Shown here: positions 33,803-47,720 of the stretch, piece after piece
Layout: each line of letters begins with the position of its first letter
Numbering within the stretch: the stretch's first letter is position 1
NCBI GenBank assembly: GCA_034008185.1
Contig: CM067082.1
Span: forward strand, 84,319,684-84,383,683
Length of the DNA: 64,000 nucleotides
Direction of reading: 5' to 3'
Source of the DNA: Gorsachius magnificus
Lineage: Eukaryota; Chordata; Aves; Pelecaniformes; Ardeidae
Position numbers and translations under genes: made by a program
Notes under the pieces: model-generated
The model's input: the letters and a program-made list of their open reading frames with translations, nothing else
What the model was told of the DNA's origin: nothing
Database searches by the model: none

Positions 33803-36548
33803 CTTCTTTTCCACTTAATCTTTGACTGTGAAAATCAAGTGCTGAGGTTAAATCAGAGTCTGTGTTTGGAGCTGGAGAGTAACAGTACACTTTATGTTTT
33901 TTTGCCCTGAAGCTGTATCTGGAGAGAATGCACCTAATTCAGTCAGCTTTGTCTTTTAATGTCTGCATTTGACACAAGGCGCATGCATTTTATTCCTTGC
34001 TTAGGATCTGTTCCAAAGCTATTGTTCTGTGTTTATAACTAGGATGCTCTTCAAAGAGCTGCACCTATGGGAGGTGTTGCCATTTTCAACTGCAGATTGC
34101 TATCTACCTTCTGAAGGTGCCTCTCAATCTCCTGGAAGATTTGCTTAAGTAAAAGCTCCCTGAACCATTTCAGTCAAAATGGATTGGTTTAGCCAAGCCC
34201 TCCAATTTAAATCATTTGAGCTACTCAGGTGCAATGTGCTAAGGATGGCTGAGGACTCCCTTGAGCTGAAAGGGCAGTAACTGCTGGCAGGTGATGCGTG
34301 GGTAAGGGGACTGGAGATTGCACCCTTTTGTGGATGGTGTAGCTGGAGCTGGAAGAGGACATTTGGCTAGAAGGGTTGTAAAATCCAACACAGTTATGGG
34401 CCTACTGCTCCTCTTGTGATACTACTTTTATGCTGGTAGACAACGTGGTTGTTGAAAGAAGCACTCCTGAATTACAATGAAGCGAGGAGGATGACGACAC
34501 TTATTCTTAATCTGCCATATATTTTGTTCCATGTAACTCTGCAGGCCTCAGAGGGAAGCTTCTTGTCTTTAAAATATATATCCAATGGTGCTTTTAAACT
34601 TCGATGTGGATTGGGAAGCAAATTCTAAATGCCATTTGCCAAAGTGTGTTATTAAAAACATGTTTACACTGTGGGTGAAGCAGTCTCGAAGAATCTGAGC
34701 AAACCAGAAGTAACCTTAAGACTGAAGAAATTCCACTGAAGAAAGTTATCAAGTATATTGTCCTACCTACTCCAGGCAGATTGGATAATGGCAAATGTCC
34801 TGATCGGTCTCAGCTCACCTTGGGGAGATCAAGTGAGAAGGAAATATCCAGTATGAACCTTTTCACCTTTCCACACAGAGGATGCAATCCAAACCTTTTT
34901 TAGCTTCGTGGTTGCCACATGGATGCTGTTGTATCATCAATCACATGGGGAAAAGATAGATGCTCAGACTGAATCTATGTAGTAAATTCAAGCATGCCTG
35001 GCAGCCTTCCTTGGCCCTAGAAGATGACTGCCTGTGCAGGTAAGCTGCTAGCACATTCTCCGGCTCGAACGCGGCCCACTACAACTGACACTCTGAACAA
35101 TTTTGGGGCCTGGTTTGGCAACTGGAGCATGCCAGGGACCATACCCAGTAGATGGTTTGATTGCTGCCACCTCGTTTAGGAGACTGGTTCACTAGCAGAC
35201 TGTTCTTCACCAGCTGGCCTGGACATTTGGTCCTAATGCAGTAATGGTCTAGTTTACTGGTATGGATATAGCCTGACTATAACCCAGCATGGGGTGTGCA
35301 TGTGCAATACTGGAATTCAGCATGGAGCATGTTAGCTATTCGATGGACCATGCAGATATGTCAGTAAACCTCCTGGACTTTCATGCTGTGTTACCTTGGA
35401 GGAGAGATAGGTGGGACAATGGGGGCAAATTCTGCCATGGTGGGGTCTTGGGAACACACTAACAGGGAGGATAGAGGTGCCCAAAGCCCCAGTGTACTAA
35501 CCCATGCCAACCTAGGATCCTTGCAAATGAGCCTGACTCACAGAATGATAAGAAGGAAGAATCACCAAGGGAGTGAGTTTTTCATGGCGTTATCTCATTC
35601 CTAGATGTTTTCCTATAGGCAAGGGCAGAGCTGGGAGACTTTGCCCAGGACATCAAGTTAGAGGCTTGACCTGATTAAGCACCTGAGCGCTGAGGCACTT
35701 GCATCGTGCCTTGACCCTCATGGCTGCGTTCCTAAGTTTTGATGTGGAGAGTTGCATTGCTGTATTTATTGTACAGAGTATCTTTGGGGCTGGAAGATAA
35801 AAACCACTGTAGTATTCAGGGGCATGTTGGTTTCCAGGCAGTGCTTGGTTGAGGGTGAAACTAATGTCTAGGACAAGGATCTGAGCATGTTTCAGAGAAA
35901 AGGAGACACCGCCATTACTTTTGTCCCACAGACACAGAGAGCAGAAGGGGAAAGACCAGGATGTGCTCAGGGGTTTTGCTAGAGGCAGGGAGCCCATGTG
36001 AGGCTGGAAGAAGAGACAAAGGGAGTGAGCATGGGACAGGAGCCACTGCAGTACTGATACTGGAATCAGAGGACTGGGAAGCCAGGCTGAATATGAGAAA
36101 GGGGCTATGAGCTGGTGGTGGGGAGCCGGAGACAAATAGTAGGCTGCAGCTAGAGTAAGGAAATTTCATAGGCAATTTATGGCTCAGACATTCATTTGAT
36201 GTCTGTCCGGTGGCCTTTAAGCTGGGTATGGGACAGGGTCCATTTCCTGCACACACCAGCCATGATGTGCTGGGTTCTCCCCAGCTAGGCAGTGGCTCAC
36301 AACGCTCGCTGCCTTTCACCCAACGCCTGCAGATCTCTGGGACCTTGGCCACAGTGCAAGAGCTCACAGGGTTGAGGAAAGCTTTTCCAGCAGGGAGGCT
36401 TAATTCTGCATCCGGCACCTCCACAGCCCAGTCTGTAACGCACACGGACTCCGCCACGAATTGACACTCTGGAACTAACTTGTTGTGCGTGACAGCTACC
36501 TTGTCTAGCTAGCTCTTCTTCTTTCGCACATGTAAATAAATCTCGGTT

Positions 36549-36598
36549 GCAGTAAACCGTACTTTATGTACAGTGCAGTAAACCATAATTTACATACA
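36549..36598. repeat. 26-base tandem duplication
   Basis: GCAGTAAACCGTACTTTATG (36549 on) is followed 26 bases later by GCAGTAAACCATAATTTACA. About 20 of 24 aligned positions match, so the duplication is not recent. Confidence 0.7.
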
Positions 36599-38149
36599 CA
36601 ATAAAGCAGCACAGAGCATTGCGGATGATTTGTGGTCATTAAGTAGTTGAACCTAATTCTTCTTACTAGGCTAAAGGGGCAAACTGCACATGCAATAGTG
36701 GTTTCAGTCTTTCCATCATCTGTGTTGCTTCCCTGTTCCATTGTAGGTACTTTTCTCCTGCTGCGATCTCCACATCTCTATGAATTTCTACAGCATTTAA
36801 AATATTGTAGAAAGAATGGACAATCCATTTTCTGGGTGCAAGATATTACCATTGTCCTTCTGTGCAAAGTATCCTCCAAGGTAGCATTAGGTTATCCAGT
36901 CGTGATAAGAAACCGGTCTGCTTGCTGACATACCGTAATTATAAATTTGCATCATTTGGATAATGCTTGTCTAATTCTCAAATCCTTGATTTCCATTTTC
37001 CCTATAAACTTCTCCCCCGGTCTTGGTGTCAACTGTTAATATAATTAATGTTTTTTTCTACTTCTGCTTCCAGATAACTGCTGAAAATGTTAAACAAACC
37101 AGAGCTAGATGCTTCATCCAAACATATAATCTTACAGCTCCGATAAAAGAATCTGTTGGATTGTCTTTCGGATGAGATAGTATATTTGTATTCATTGCAA
37201 CCAATGTTAATGTGAGTAGAAAGCACTGAGGTCTAAATTAGGTAGATAAGTCGTTGCGATGAGGCGATTTTCAAGAAAGCGGAGTATGAAAAATGGAGGC
37301 CCGTGGACAATTTGCATCGAGCGCAGACTTTATTTCATGCTGGGTGGTGGCAACACAGTGTGTGTTAGCAAGTTATTGAGTAACAGGCGGTAGGAACTGT
37401 TGGACTGTGAAGACTCTTGTATTGCCCTATTTATTGGTAGAGGGCTGGAGAGAATTGCTCTGAGACTTCTTTTCCTGGGCTGACCGGTACACGCAGAAGA
37501 AAAAGGAGAATGAGAACAATACCCATTTGCCCCCTCATGAAATTTGGATACGGGCTTTTATTTGGATTTCTTTTTGACTCTCCTGAACATCTTTGGTTGC
37601 CATATTTTCCACTGCCGTTTAAAAATACTGCTTTGTAATAGTAAGATTCATAAAAAGAATAAACAAAACAATAAAAATATATTAAATAAATGTGATGGGT
37701 TAAAAAAAAGTGAGGCAGTGCCCACACACTGTCTTCACCTCACGGTTCAAAGCCGCCGCTGAGTGCCTCAGGACGCTGCTTGAGTGGAAGTCACGAAGAG
37801 CACAGATTGCTTGGCAGGGCACCCGCCGCAAAGAGGCTTTTCTCTCAAAGGCCTGCAAGTTTGGCCCTCGAATACTGCTCTCTCCTTGTAGGTCTCCCTG
37901 TGTTTTGCCTGCTGGCAGACAAGCTGCCTTTCGTTAGTGCCTCCGTTCCCGTCTAATTGTGTCCCTTGCTTTGGGCCTGATCCAAGGCCAACGGGGAGAC
38001 TTTTGCTGGCTCCAGAGCAGCCTCTTTGAAGGGAAAGGCTGGCAAAAAGGCCACGCGGAGGGCTATGAAGCTATGAAGTGCTCATGCATGTTCTCTTTGA
38101 GCTTAATGGTGCTCTACATTCTGAAGTGTTCGCGCACGAGTATAGGGTA

Positions 38150-38176
38150 AAAAAGAAAAAAAAAAAAAAAAAAAAG
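38150..38176. repeat. poly(A) tract
   Basis: A-rich run with single G interruptions. A simple repeat with no retroposon body recognised before it. Confidence 0.8.
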
Positions 38177-41100
38177 AAGAAAGTGCTAAGCCAGGAGAAA
38201 GAGGGCAGGGGAACCTGATCCTGCATGAACCGGAGTGCAGCTGCATAGCCTTGAGCGTTATTGTGCATAGTAGCAAAAGTGAGGCCCAAAAGGGGAACGC
38301 TTAACTAAGTACCTCACCAGCACTACAAGATGCTGACACTCATGTCTCTTCAGACGTGCCTGCTGTGAGGCTGGGTGGGAGTATTAAGGGATCCTGAGAT
38401 TTAATGCTTTATGGTGAAAAGGACAAAACAAGTGTTTTAACTTGCACCTGCACGTGAGCTCCTGCTGGGACTGGCATGAATACATTCTTAACATGTGTGA
38501 TGCTGCATGGCCATGGCTTTTCACGGGCCAGTGGATATTTTCTAGTATGGAAACTCGGTGTTTCTTGAGTCATGGGGGTGATAAACAGCCTGAATTACAT
38601 TCAGCGAAAAAGGACTTCCAAAAGTGGATAAAGAGAGAACAAAGCATGCTAAAGTCAAGTAACAGGCTAGAAAAATACTTCTTCTGTACCATCAGCAGTG
38701 ATGGAAAGAAGCAAGAGCTGAATGTGACCCGACAGTAAATATTATGGAATCAGTATTAGCAAACTGAGAATTTCTACGGAGCCAAAAGATTTCAGTAACG
38801 TGATAAGCAGCAACATTTTTCCTCAAGTGCAGTTCAGGAATTTGAATTGCTGCTCAGGGATGCTATCTAACATTTTGCTCCTTTTCAAAGTAGGAGGCGC
38901 AGCTACACACAGATGCAGAAAGAGAAGGGTGTATATATATATATATGTGGTATATACACATCAGCAAGTAGGATCCTTACACCACACTTAGGGTGTATCT
39001 GGGAGTGCCAGGGCTGAGCATGGGGTACATCTCTATTTGTTGCTGCCTCCCTGTAAAGAGCACCTCTCTGCAAATATTAACCAGGGCCTCAGTAATGGAC
39101 CCAGGACAGAAATTTTGAAGAGCGTGGCATAACTGAGAGGTGAAACAAATTCGCTCATGGGCTGAACCTAAACTAGAAGTTTTCCCCTTTTGGGTTCAAG
39201 AAACCCAGCTGGGATGCTTGAAGGCAGCTGTCTTGGGCAGCAGGAAGAGCGAACTTCCTTCCCCCAGACCCGGGGCTCACATGGTCCTTAGCCCAAGGGT
39301 GTAATGAAAGCTGGAGGAACCGCACTGACAAACGTGATGATGTGGAAGGTATCCCTGACTAAGAAACATTTGACTGTGAATGAGCTCCATGGGGAGCCCA
39401 GAGTTAGGCTCCACAGCAAATGAGAGGAAAGTCAAGCAAATATGGAAAGGAGAGGTAAAGAAATAGCCAAAGATCGTATCTAAAAGAGGGAGGAAAAAAT
39501 GCAAGTATTAAGTCAACTTAAGGGGAAGAAAAATGAATGAAGACCTGGAAAGGAAAGAACCCAGAATTAATGTTTACTCTCGGGTGCTGTCATTTTATTT
39601 CATTTTCAGTAATTTTCAGTAAATTTACTTAATGCTGAACTGGCTGTCTAGTGAAAATGTATAGCTTTGGGCGACCTTTTTTTTAATATTTACCTATGTT
39701 TGAAATTGAAATTAAGAGACTGACATGTTTTGTTGGGTCTGTTATTTAGATGCTTATATTCGACACATTCCTTCAGGCATTGTTTTGTCAGTGGTCATTA
39801 GGGTAATGTTTTCATGGTGCGTGCGCGTGTGTGTGAGCCGGGGAGGAGGAAGAGGAGAAAGTGCAGCTTTTCCCAAATGGGGGTTGTAACCCACAAGCTT
39901 ACTAGGTCAGAGTTGAGGATTTAAAAAAAAAAAAAAAAGAATTTTAATTTCCTTTCCTCCATGGGATGGGGACTGAGTGAATGTGCGACAGGCACACAGT
40001 CTGTTGGCTGCCTTCGATTTCCCTATCTTCAGGAGGGTTTTTTTTTTACCATCTATGCTGAAATGAAAAACGCAAACGCTGGTAGCTCATTACAGTTTAG
40101 GAAATGAGATGAGGACATTTTTCCCGATGCCAAAAGTCTTTATAGGGCAAACAGGTTGCTTCTTGACACGTGCGTCTAGGCTGCTGCTGTGCCCCTTGGT
40201 AGCTCAGCGCTGGCAACTTCATCCTCTCTTTGCCGTGCAGCTCAGATGCCTCGGTTATTAACAGTGCTGTGCTGGCATAGGAGGGACAACTGCACGAGGG
40301 CTTCTGCTTTAAAACCAGATAAAGTCCCCACAGCTTGAGCAGAGGAAGAACCTCTTAGAGCTCTGCCGGTAACAAGGGCAGTAGGGGCTTCCCGAAACTG
40401 GGGAGAGACACACACACATGTGCGAGCCTGTCTGGCAGCCAGAGAGCAATTGCCATACATGCCCCAGCCACTGCCTTCCCCATGCTACTTGCTCCAGAAA
40501 ATTCTGGTGCTTTTAATAAAGGCATATTTCATAATGTTTGCAGTAAGGATTGAGTCAAAGATCTGGGGGCTAGACATAAAAAAATATTGTTGTCTGGATT
40601 GCCTAAATAAGGGTTCAGTTGCTTATTTCTGGCACACTACTAAGCTTGCTGGAGAAAGCTAGCACAATCTCTGAGCCTGGGAGAAGTGGTGTGGTGGTTG
40701 TTTGTTTGTTCAGAAGTATGCATGCAGCTTCCAAGAAAGCCAGCAGGGCTCCACATGTATCTGCGGGGAAGAATTCCCATCTCCCATGTAAAACACATCC
40801 TTCTTATTGTACATTCGCTGGAGAGATAATCCACCATTCCCTATCCATCAAAATGGTTTGTGCTAAGCGGTGTGAAATGGTCTGATGAATGGCAAGGTGA
40901 TTTAAAACTTTTTTGGTATCAGCTGAAAACTGGTGGCTATTCGAAGCAGGCAGCAGTCTACATCAGATGCTGATGCAGGGCATGAGCATCTGACTCCTCT
41001 AATAAATATGAAAGGGAGGGGCAGTACGATGGACGTGATGTGCAAGCCAGCAGAGCAACTGCAGCTTGTGGGTCACACCTCACGCCAGCCTCGGCAGCCA

Positions 41101-41560
41101 GGCGTTGGGTCCCACGATGAAGCCAAGCCTGCAGATCCAGAGAGCCCTTTTCTGGGCTGACAAGTGGCTAATGCGCAAAAGGGGTGCGGTGGGACCAGTT
41201 TAGTGCTTCACATGCATATTGAGGAAATTCACACCTCCTTGTGCAAATAGACACCTACATCAGACGGCCTTGATGGTGGTTGGGTCCTTCACTGTAGGAG
41301 GGAGCTGCAAAAGTTTTACCTAAAGTTTTGGGGGGTTTTTCCCCCTAGTTTGGAATTATTTAACTGATGCAAACCTCAATGACAACTTTAGCAAGCTTTA
41401 AGCGATTGCACCTTATTTTGCATTGCGATGGCCTGGAAGCACCACGTTGTGGTGACTCAGCAGAAGGGAGCGGACCTTTTCCCTGGAGAGGCAGTAACCT
41501 CTGCCTGAGGTGTGGTATCTTTTTTATCTGCTCTTGACAGTTCTCTTACAATTGGCGAAA

Positions 41561-43087
41561 TATATTCTTTCAGTTTGAGTAGATGGTTCAAACTGATTTG
41601 GTTGTTTAAGCTAAATTATGCTAATCTGAAGTAGCCCTGTTTCTACCCAAAATAGCACCTAACAACTTTCCCATAGATTCAATGAAAACTCTTTACAAAA
41701 TCGGGCTGTAAGTTAAATTAAAAAGCCCTGGCAGCAAATATGCACAAACCTGTCAATAATGCTGTGCAAACAGTACTTTGTTGCCTTTCGTAATATAATA
41801 AAAACATACTCAGGTTTAAAGAACTACAACAAAATTGAAGGCTACAGGATATAGTGGGTTGAAAAACAACTCATGATGCCTCTGAGAGGAAATACTCTAA
41901 TTTCTTTAAATAAAAAGGAGAATGAAAAATGCCATACAGCCTTGAAATTATGAATAGAAATAGCAGAAAATTACGATGTGAGTATATGCATTTGTTGATG
42001 TTGACTCAGAGAGGTCTTTTGGCTCTTCAGTGGCTCACAGCTGGAAAACGTTTAGAGATAGGGAGCCTTGTTAGCCCATTGTTAGTTTCTCCTATCATGT
42101 CTCGTGGGTAACATCAAAAATACAATATGGCTTTATTCCCCTTTGTCACTCCATTAGATTTCCATTTAAACTTCCATGCTACCATGAGCTTTAAAACAGA
42201 GCCTTGATTTGCATATTCTCCTGTACTGCAGCAAAAGCTGTAAGAAACATTACAAAAATACAAACATAGGTTTGAATTATGAGCATTTTTAGATGATGCA
42301 ATTAGCTGCTAATAGGTGTTCACAGTGGTATGTTGTAATGGGAAGTCAGTTTGTAGTTAATGGTTACCATAAGTTAGAACGGCGTTAAAAACAGCCGTGC
42401 TGTTTGGCTCAGCCATACAATCAGAGCTCTGTCTTTAGAAGTTTGCATGGTATACTAAATAGGCAGGAACCTGGGCTTTTGCTGGTAATTTTACTGCTTT
42501 CCCTCTAGTGCTCCATCGATATGAATAGGAATGGTTCTGCGGAACTGTGCAAAGAAGAGCCCTATTAACCCCAGTGATCCTCTGGAGGAATTTTGCATCC
42601 CTGTAGGGTGCTTGTTACTGCAATTATGTTTTCCATTATGGATTTTCTTTGGAATGTGCAACCTGCATACAGAAATCAGATAGCTGTGAGTATGACTTAG
42701 TTCATCACAAGCATGAAGAATGATCCCGTTGATGGTTTAGAATATTAAAACACAGGTAGCCACAGTAGAAAGTTAGAGAAATGGAAAGGAGACTCGTCAT
42801 CTGATCTTTCCATCTATGCTACATTTCAAAGATAATTTCACTATTCTGTCCAAACACGTGCTACCGTGTTACAGAATGTTCTGTCTTAGTCAGGATATTA
42901 AGTGACATATGATTATGAAAGGAAAGGGTATTACATGAAAGACATACAGTGTGCAGACAAGCCAAATATACAGTGGTATTAACCATTGCAGGCACATTCA
43001 CATATCAGCACGTATAAATATAGCGGGGGCGTGTCTTGCAATATGTCTGGTATGTGAATCTGCTGATCCTGCTAATTAATATTTATT
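41561..43087. other. AT-rich single-copy block
   Basis: Long AT-rich, low-CpG stretch without recognisable repeats or coding frames, rich in TAAT and AATAAA-like words. Such blocks in the flank of developmental genes often hold distal enhancers, but nothing specific identifies one here. Confidence 0.35.
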
Positions 43088-43200
43088 TTTTGTATTACAA
43101 CAGCACCTAGAGATCTTAATTAAGGCTCTGCTGAGCTTATTGCTGGACATGTACAGCAAAAGGCAGGCATCGCCCCAAAGAGCTTCCAGTCTATCCAGAT
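43088..43200 (-). repeat. old L2/MIR-type retroposon tail
   Basis: TATTACAACAGCACCTAGAG, GGACATGTACAGCAAAAGGC and CCCCAAAGAGCTTCCAGTCT are the reverse complement of the tail also found at 18529-18650 (TTACAATCT-type, TTTGTACAGC and GCACCTAG blocks in reverse order). Confidence 0.65.
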
Positions 43201-45216
43201 GGCATAGATGAACAGGGGTGGGGACGGGAGCAAAAGTTAAAACTTAGCCGAGGGTTTGCTGAGCTGAAAGTGGGATCCTCTGCTCTGAGTGAGGTACCTG
43301 TGCTCCACAGATGATGCACAGAAAGAACAAGGCATTTAAGACAAGAAATGGCAGCTGCTAACGTACTAAACACCATGCCAGCTGTCTGGTAAAATTCAGG
43401 GAAGGTTGAGGCCTCAGACTGTCCTCTTTCCCCAGGCAGGATTCAGAGCCCAGAAGCCTTTTCTGGAGCCAAATACCACAACCCTGTCCCTGGATGTCAG
43501 CCCCAGCCAGGGCTATGAGACAGCTGGGCACACGCCCTACTGCTGCTTGGGGACCTCTGAACTTGCACCTCTCAAATGAGCAGCCAGCAGTGAGAGGGCA
43601 TCTTTGGGAGGTGCGAAGTGGTGATGTTGTCTCCCAGCCCAGCCAGTGCATTTCACCTGGGACAGCATCATGGGGAAGACTCGAAGAGTGAACAGAGAGG
43701 AGACTGGAAGCTCCAGCTCCCCATCCCAACCCAGCCGTGCTCATCCTCCCTCGCCCCAGACATCCTTCCTCCCCCACGTCCCATTTCTGTAGCAGAGTCC
43801 TTGGGGCAGCCTAGTGAACATCAGTGGAGGGCCTTACAAACTGGAAAACATGAATACCGCAATAAGAAGTTAGTGAGTGAATCTGCCAGAGGCAGGAGGA
43901 GGAAAGCTGAGCAATGTGCCTGAGAGGCAATTTAACAGGGAGGGGCTAGGCCTAATTAATCTCTAGGATGAGGAGGTGGGTCAAGCGACAAGTGTACTTC
44001 TGAGCATGCCTCAGGCTGCGCCTCTCTTTCAACACCTGCTTTATTAACACTCTGAGAGCAGTGGCACCGTGTATGGGGAAAGACTGGGTTTGGGGTGTGG
44101 TGGTGCTCTTCTTCTCCTCTTCCTTCCTTAAGCAAAGATGTCCCATGCAGGCAGACCGGGGTAGCTCTTCTGCTTAAGAGGCAACCAGGGTAGGGGATTT
44201 AGTTGCACCGTTATAGGCTATGAAGTTACTCGTAGAGATTGACTGAGTTAGGTGGGAGTGCTGCTATAACACAGGAGGATTTAATAGGGAGAAAGAGAGA
44301 AAAACTCAAGCTCTGGACCACAGCCATGACATTCAAAGCAGAAGGATGGGTTATAGTACTAGTCATAAGTCAATGGGGCTCTGCCACAAAATAAGCTGAG
44401 ACAGGATTGTCCGCTTCCACTGGAAAACATAGGTTTGATGAGAAGCATGCTTTTAGAAAGGTGCTGGCCTTTCTCTAATGTGCCATGACAAGGCTATTGC
44501 AGCTGCAAATTTAGCTGCTATTTCTGCTGACTCTGCTTGGCTGGGCCAGTGGTTTGACCATGAACAAGCTACGTGTCTGCAGACTTGCTTGCTTTTTGAT
44601 TAAAAAGGAAAGCTGGTCTGGAACACATTGTGCCTCCTCAGGCCCTTTTGAATGGCAGATAGAAAGAAATGGGATAAAACTCCGAAACAACAGCAGAGCT
44701 GCAGTGAGCTGGCACCCATCAGCTCACAGGAGCAGACGGTTACTGTGAAGGCCCTTGCCCACACAAAGAAATGGAAGCAGCTGACAGATCATCCTGCTCA
44801 CCCACCGATCCTGCTGTGAGACTGCTTCTTTCTAAATTTTTTAATGTGGGGCTTGTTGCTTCATCTTAATGTCACTTAATATGACTTCAGTTTTATAGAT
44901 TTGGAAATGCTGTTGTGACTTTTAGGGCTGGTCAAAATACAGGGCAGCCTGGAAGGACCGCATGAATGCATTTGGAATTTTTTGGAACAAAGCCTAAGGA
45001 GGCAGTTTAGCTCTGTGAATGTTGAGAGAACCACCTACAGTTCAGCAGGCTCCACAACTGGTTTCAAGGGGGATATTAAAAAATTTGAGAAGGCTCAGAG
45101 GAAAGTTACAAAAGCAACCAAAAGAGTGAAAAGAAACAAAAAAAAATCCCTCATGACAGCAAAAGATGTGAGGGGAGTAGTACTTCTTTAGCTTTCAAAC
45201 AAGTCATTTGCCGCAG
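43201..45216. other. gene desert
   Basis: Ordinary composition with a slightly GC-richer part at 43380-43800. A 69-codon Lys-rich open frame at 44982-45191 lies directly before a CR1 end. It may be part of an old repeat but matches no protein I recognise. Confidence 0.45.
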
Positions 45217-45330
45217 GCTGAAGATGATCTAGTTAAAGGGGTCCCTGCTCACTGTGGGGGGATTGGACTAGGTGACCTCTAAAGGTCCCTTCCAACCCAA
45301 AACATTCTATGATTCTATGATGATTCTATA
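45217..45330 (+). repeat. CR1 LINE 3' end with octamer tail
   Basis: GATGATCTAGTTAAAGGGGT, CCCTGCTCACTGTGGGGGGA, TTGGACTAGGTGACCTCTAA, AGGTCCCTTCCAACCC and repeated ATTCTATGATT give a nearly full match to the CR1 3' end. It is the least diverged CR1 in the window and 5'-truncated. Confidence 0.95.
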
Positions 45331-47499
45331 CCTCAGTAGGATCAGCGATGCAATAGGAAGGGTTCTGCAGTTCAGTAGACATAGGTGTAACGACAACGTG
45401 GTGTTGTCTGGAAGTTGAAGCTAAGCACCTTCAGAGTGAAAAACAGGTGCACATTTTTAATAGTGAGGGTAAATAACCATTGGAATAACTTACTAAGGAT
45501 TGTGGTAGATTTTCCATGATTGCATGTTTATTGTGGTTGTTGTTCAACCACAGCTATTGAACTTCAAGTACGAGTTACTTAGCATAATCTTATAGTCCAC
45601 ATTGTTCTAGATGTCAGACAAAATGATCTCAGCAAGTCCCTCTGGCCTTAACATCCAAGCATTTGTGTAGGATGCAGGAGTTTATTTCTGCATCCTAGCG
45701 CAACAGCCACAGTCACTGATATGGCTGCTGATGATATTACGGAAAGGGAAGACTTGTCAGAGTTTGAGTCTCCAGGCACGCCAGCTCAAATCCAAACAGG
45801 CTAACCAGGTCTGAGAGGGACCATACTGAACATGGCTTTGAAATGTAGGCAGGCTGCATTTAATCAACGTATTCCTGGATGGGTGTGCTACCTGCAAACT
45901 GGAGCCGGGTAACCCAGATCTCAAAAGAGACTCTTTGGTCCTTGAAGAATGGGTTTATTTTGGAAAACAGTTTAAAAAAAGGAGCGAAGTCCTCAGAAGT
46001 GAAGTCAGCTTCACACTGTTGGTGCTCTGTTTCACACAGCTAGTGCTGCTGAAATGAAGCTACTTGGCTGCTGACAGGCAGGGTGGGACACTGAAGACTT
46101 TGATCAAAAAACAGTTTCACATTTTTGTCCCACGCCTTTGGACTTGGTAGCAGAGTCAGAAACACTCCTGAAGAGACCTAAGCAGCAAATTTCTGCAGAG
46201 CTTATCTTTCTGAGCCAGAATCTCAAGTACTGTTTTCTAAGGAGAACCCTTTGAGCTTCTGACAGCCTTTGAACGCACTGGAGGGTGACTTGGGACTACA
46301 GCCCTCATGTTACTGTCTCATTTTACATATACACACATCCTCAGAGGGGTAATATTTGAAAGGGAAAATGGTACAAAGTCTTTGAGAACAAAGCTGCAGA
46401 AAAATTGCATGTTACAGCTCAAATCTGCCTTTGAAGCCAGAAAACTCCAGCCTGCCATGGCACCGTGGAAACAGCATTTGATGCTTTCCTTCAGTTGACC
46501 ACAACATGAAGAGGGAGAGGTTGTGAACGAATGGGCATCGCCTGTAAAATTATACTCCTGCCAGCCCGCCTGCAACAGTGCCAGTGGATGCATGCTCCTA
46601 GGAGAGGCTTCAGCTATCTGGCTCCCCTCTCCCCTGCCTTTTAAGACAGGTTGCCCTTCTTGGCGGTGGTCTCGGCATGCTGTAGGGCTGCAGTGACAAA
46701 GCCGAGGTCAGTGAACTAAAGCGAGCAAGCCCGCACACGTCCATGCTCAGCAAACCGCCTGCCAGAGCTTGGGGTAGAGACCAGCAGGCGGCTGGCGTGC
46801 TGACGATTCCCTGCTTTATTCCACTGCCTTACACGGAGCCAGAGTCCAAACGACGAGAGGGTGAGCGGCTTGTCTCAGCACTGGAGTGTTTGTGGGTGAA
46901 TTCTGAAGGATTTCTGTATCTTGGGGTTTGTGTCAAGAAGTGGGACAGCTGGAAAAGGAATCGGAGCACAAATATTCTAATCAAAATAGTTGTGCTCCTG
47001 AGGATGTTAAATCTTCTTATAATCATTTATGAAATCAAAGACTGACTTCCTCTCGAAGTGGAAAGTCACTTCCACCAGATGGGGGTGGGAAACAGGGGAC
47101 TGAGACTGATTAAAAAAAGATCACCACAAAATGTCATTCTCCAGGAGAGAGACCTGCTGAAATGAAAGAGATTTATGTGTGAGATTTAAAGTGTCCATGG
47201 TGTGGGAAGACTACACCAGAAGGAAAGTTTGTTTGATAATTACACTGGGAATACAGGAAGGAAAGGCTAATTCCTGTGCTGTAAGGGAGGCACGGGTTGA
47301 CAAGTGTAGGAGAAGTGCAGGAATCCACATACTATTATTTATTAAGGAGTCCCATCTAGGTGTGCATGGCTACACGCAGTACAGCGCAAGAGAAACATGT
47401 GGAGATGTAGAGCACAAATTCCTCGTGCCTACAGGGAGGTAGGGAGGAAAGACTGATCATGTGCGATTAGACACCGAATGCTGGCTCTCAGGAAACAGG
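45331..47499. other. gene desert
   Basis: Single-copy DNA of ordinary composition. Nothing coding or repetitive was recognised. Confidence 0.5.
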
Positions 47500-47720
47500 G
47501 GGTCAGTTCCTGCCTTGGCTGCAGACTTCCTAGGGCTAGACATTTAATATCTTTGGTCCTGGTTTCCCACCTGTAAAATGGGAATAACATTTCTTTTGGC
47601 CTTATTTGTTTAGGTTCTAAGATCAAGAAGACAGGTCTCTCTTCCACTGCGTGCATATGCAATGCCTAGCATGATGGGGGCCCCAACTCTCCTTCGAGCT
47701 GCTAGGTGCTGTGTTGATAC
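47500..47720 (+). repeat. MIR-type SINE fragment
   Basis: GGTTTCCCACCTGTAAAATG then GGAATAACA matches the MIR core (TTTCCTCATCTGTAAAATGG, GGATAATA). Further on, ATGCCTAGCATGATGGGGGC and CTGCTAGGTGCTGT match the L2/MIR tail. The order and spacing fit one old insertion. Confidence 0.65.

Larger units (their letters stand above)
33803..41560. other. gene desert
   Basis: About 7.7 kb with no recognisable exon. It holds a tandem duplication at 36549-36598, an A-rich run at 38150-38176, a (TA)n at 38932-38946 and an A run near 39922-39937. At 37973, GGGCCTGATCCAAGGCCAAC resembles part of an old sauropsid repeat. Open frames are short and unsupported. Confidence 0.5.
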
